In this document: positions 5,126 to 6,356 of the stretch, in pieces | How the letters are laid out: each line of letters begins with the position of its first letter | Position numbering within the stretch: position 1 is the stretch's first letter | Assembly (NCBI GenBank): GCA_035541775.1 | Contig: DATKMP010000243.1 | Location: 1 to 6,356 of the forward strand | From: DATKMP01 sp035541775 | Lineage (GTDB): Bacteria > Bacteroidota > Ignavibacteria > UBA10030 | Direction of reading: 5' to 3' | Length of the DNA: 6,356 nucleotides | Notes under the pieces: generated by a model | The model's database searches: none | What the model saw: only the letters and a program-made list of their open reading frames with translations | Told to the model about the DNA's origin: nothing | Made by a program: the position numbers and the translations under genes

Positions 5126-6356
5126 CGAATGTCAATCCTATTAAAGTGATGATTGTGGATGATGAAGATTTTGACGTTACACGCGTCAAAAATACCGTGA
5201 ACCTATCATCCACAAGAATTCAAGTGGTGAATGTCTTCTCGAACGGCCGTGCGGCTTTGGAAGAGTTGCAGCAGAAACCGGATACGTACGATGTCGTCAT
5301 TCTCGACTATCAAATTTCTGGCGGACTGCGGGGAGAAGAATTGATCAGAAAAATTAAAACAATCGACCCGCTGGTGCAAATCCTGGTGATCACAAAAATG
5401 ACGACGAACACGACGGATTTTGATTTTGCCAACAATCTCCTGAAGGTCGGCGCCTTTTGGTATTGCACAAAATATCCGGGGAACATAGAAGAATACATCT
5501 ATCAGCCGACGGATTTTATCTTAAGTATTGTCAATGCGTACGAGAAAAAGAAATTAGAAAAACAAAAATTAAAATCGGATAAGCGACTACTGCAAAGCAT
5601 CGACGGAATTCTTGAATCCAAAAAAATTATCGGCGAATCCCAACCCATGGTGCATTTGTGTGAGGCCATCGAAAAATACGCGAAGAGTGAAGCGAATATT
5701 CTTGTTTCGGGCGCATCCGGTACGGGCAAAGAGTTAGTGGCATGGCATATTCATTTAAAGAGCCGCAGAAAATATGAAAAATTTGTGCCGATCAATTGCG
5801 GAAGCATTCCTCATGAATTGGTGGAGAGTGAACTGTTTGGGTACGAGAAAGGTTCTTTTACGGGCGCGAATGCAAACAAATCCGGATTATTTGAGATGGC
5901 AAATAACGGCACGATTTTTCTCGATGAAGTTTCGGAGCTGCCTCTTTCAGCGCAGGTAAAATTATTACGGGTAATTCAAGAGGGGGAAATTGAAAAGATC
6001 GGAAGAACCAACAGTGTGTCGGTCAATGTCCGAATCATTTCGGCGACGAATAAAAATCTTGAAGAAGAAGTCAATGCCGGAAAATTCCGGGAAGATCTTT
6101 TTTATCGATTGAATGTCATTCCTATCGATATTGTTCCGTTGCGTCAGCGCGGCAACGATATTATTCTTTTGTTTAAACATTTCATCGAATATTTTAGCGA
6201 AGATATGGGCATTATACCGCCTACGATCGATTCAAAAGCGCAGGAGATGCTGGTCAATTATAAATGGCCCGGGAATGTCCGCGAACTGCGCAATGTTGCC
6301 CAGCGGTTAGTGTTGAATTGCACCGACACCATTAGTGTTAAAGACGTCAGCGATCC
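5122..6356 (+). CDS. NtrC-family sigma-54-dependent response regulator (3' partial)
   Basis: The frame is open from ATG 5122 to the window edge (411 full codons). Residues 1 to about 135 are a receiver: acidic pocket VDDED (D13, D14), phosphoacceptor D62 in VVILDYQ, T91, and K117 in WYCTKY. A charged helical linker (about 140-165) leads to a sigma-54-interacting AAA+ domain: Walker A GASGTGKE (197-204), loop GSFTGA (244-249), Walker B GTIFLDE (D268, E269), FREDLFYRLNV (R323, R329 as likely arginine fingers) and sensor II WPGNVRELRN (R387). Family members use ATP hydrolysis to open promoters bound by sigma-54 RNA polymerase. The expected Fis-type helix-turn-helix lies beyond the window. Its gene overlaps the kinase gene by 4 nt, making the kinase its probable phosphodonor. 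Departures from the common form are GASGTGKE instead of GESGTGKE, GSFTGA instead of GAFTGA, and an insertion after K117. Confidence 0.93.
   Translation, partial: MTNVNPIKVMIVDDEDFDVTRVKNTVNLSSTRIQVVNVFSNGRAALEELQQKPDTYDVVILDYQISGGLRGEELIRKIKTIDPLVQILVITKMTTNTTDFDFANNLLKVGAFWYCTKYPGNIEEYIYQPTDFILSIVNAYEKKKLEKQKLKSDKRLLQSIDGILESKKIIGESQPMVHLCEAIEKYAKSEANILVSGASGTGKELVAWHIHLKSRRKYEKFVPINCGSIPHELVESELFGYEKGSFTGANANKSGLFEMANNGTIFLDEVSELPLSAQVKLLRVIQEGEIEKIGRTNSVSVNVRIISATNKNLEEEVNAGKFREDLFYRLNVIPIDIVPLRQRGNDIILLFKHFIEYFSEDMGIIPPTIDSKAQEMLVNYKWPGNVRELRNVAQRLVLNCTDTISVKDVSD

Overview
The window reads as part of a polysaccharide-utilisation neighbourhood in a Gram-negative bacterium of the FCB supergroup. 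Candidates are an Ignavibacteria-, KSB1- or Calditrichota-like lineage rather than classical Bacteroidales. The main clue is the first protein's C-terminus, a type IX secretion (T9SS) type A sorting domain of the 'NFPNPFNPATTIKFSL' kind. A sigma-54 activator and the lack of recognisable Bacteroidetes-type promoters fit this but do not prove it. All genes lie on the + strand, and GC is moderate by eye.

Layout: (1) 1-608 is the 3' end of a secreted protein with a CBM6/35-like carbohydrate-binding module and a T9SS sorting domain. Its catalytic part lies upstream of the window. (2) 701-2065 encodes an AGE-superfamily 2-epimerase of the cellobiose/mannobiose type with all recognisable active-site residues, preceded by an apparent signal peptide. 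(3) 2066-2299 is an intergenic gap with a terminator-like hairpin but no promoter I can defend. (4) 2300 to the window edge is a tight operon: a membrane-anchored family 1-type sugar-binding protein, a two-TM sensor histidine kinase (3-nt gap), and an NtrC-type sigma-54 response regulator (ATGA overlap). The regulator is cut by the window edge before its DNA-binding domain.

Inferred working model: the secreted CBM enzyme attacks a beta-linked glycan (beta-mannan or a beta-glucan), and the epimerase converts the reducing-end sugar of the released oligosaccharides outside the cytoplasm. The binding protein, tethered to the outer face of the inner membrane, would present a sugar to the histidine kinase, which phosphorylates the sigma-54 activator to switch on target promoters. 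No ABC permease or ATPase is in the window, so the binding protein looks like a sensory subunit rather than a transporter part. The most interesting element is this three-component SBP-HK-sigma-54 regulator cassette, along with the exported epimerase. Sugar identity, protein-protein contact and target promoters are inference, not visible in the sequence.
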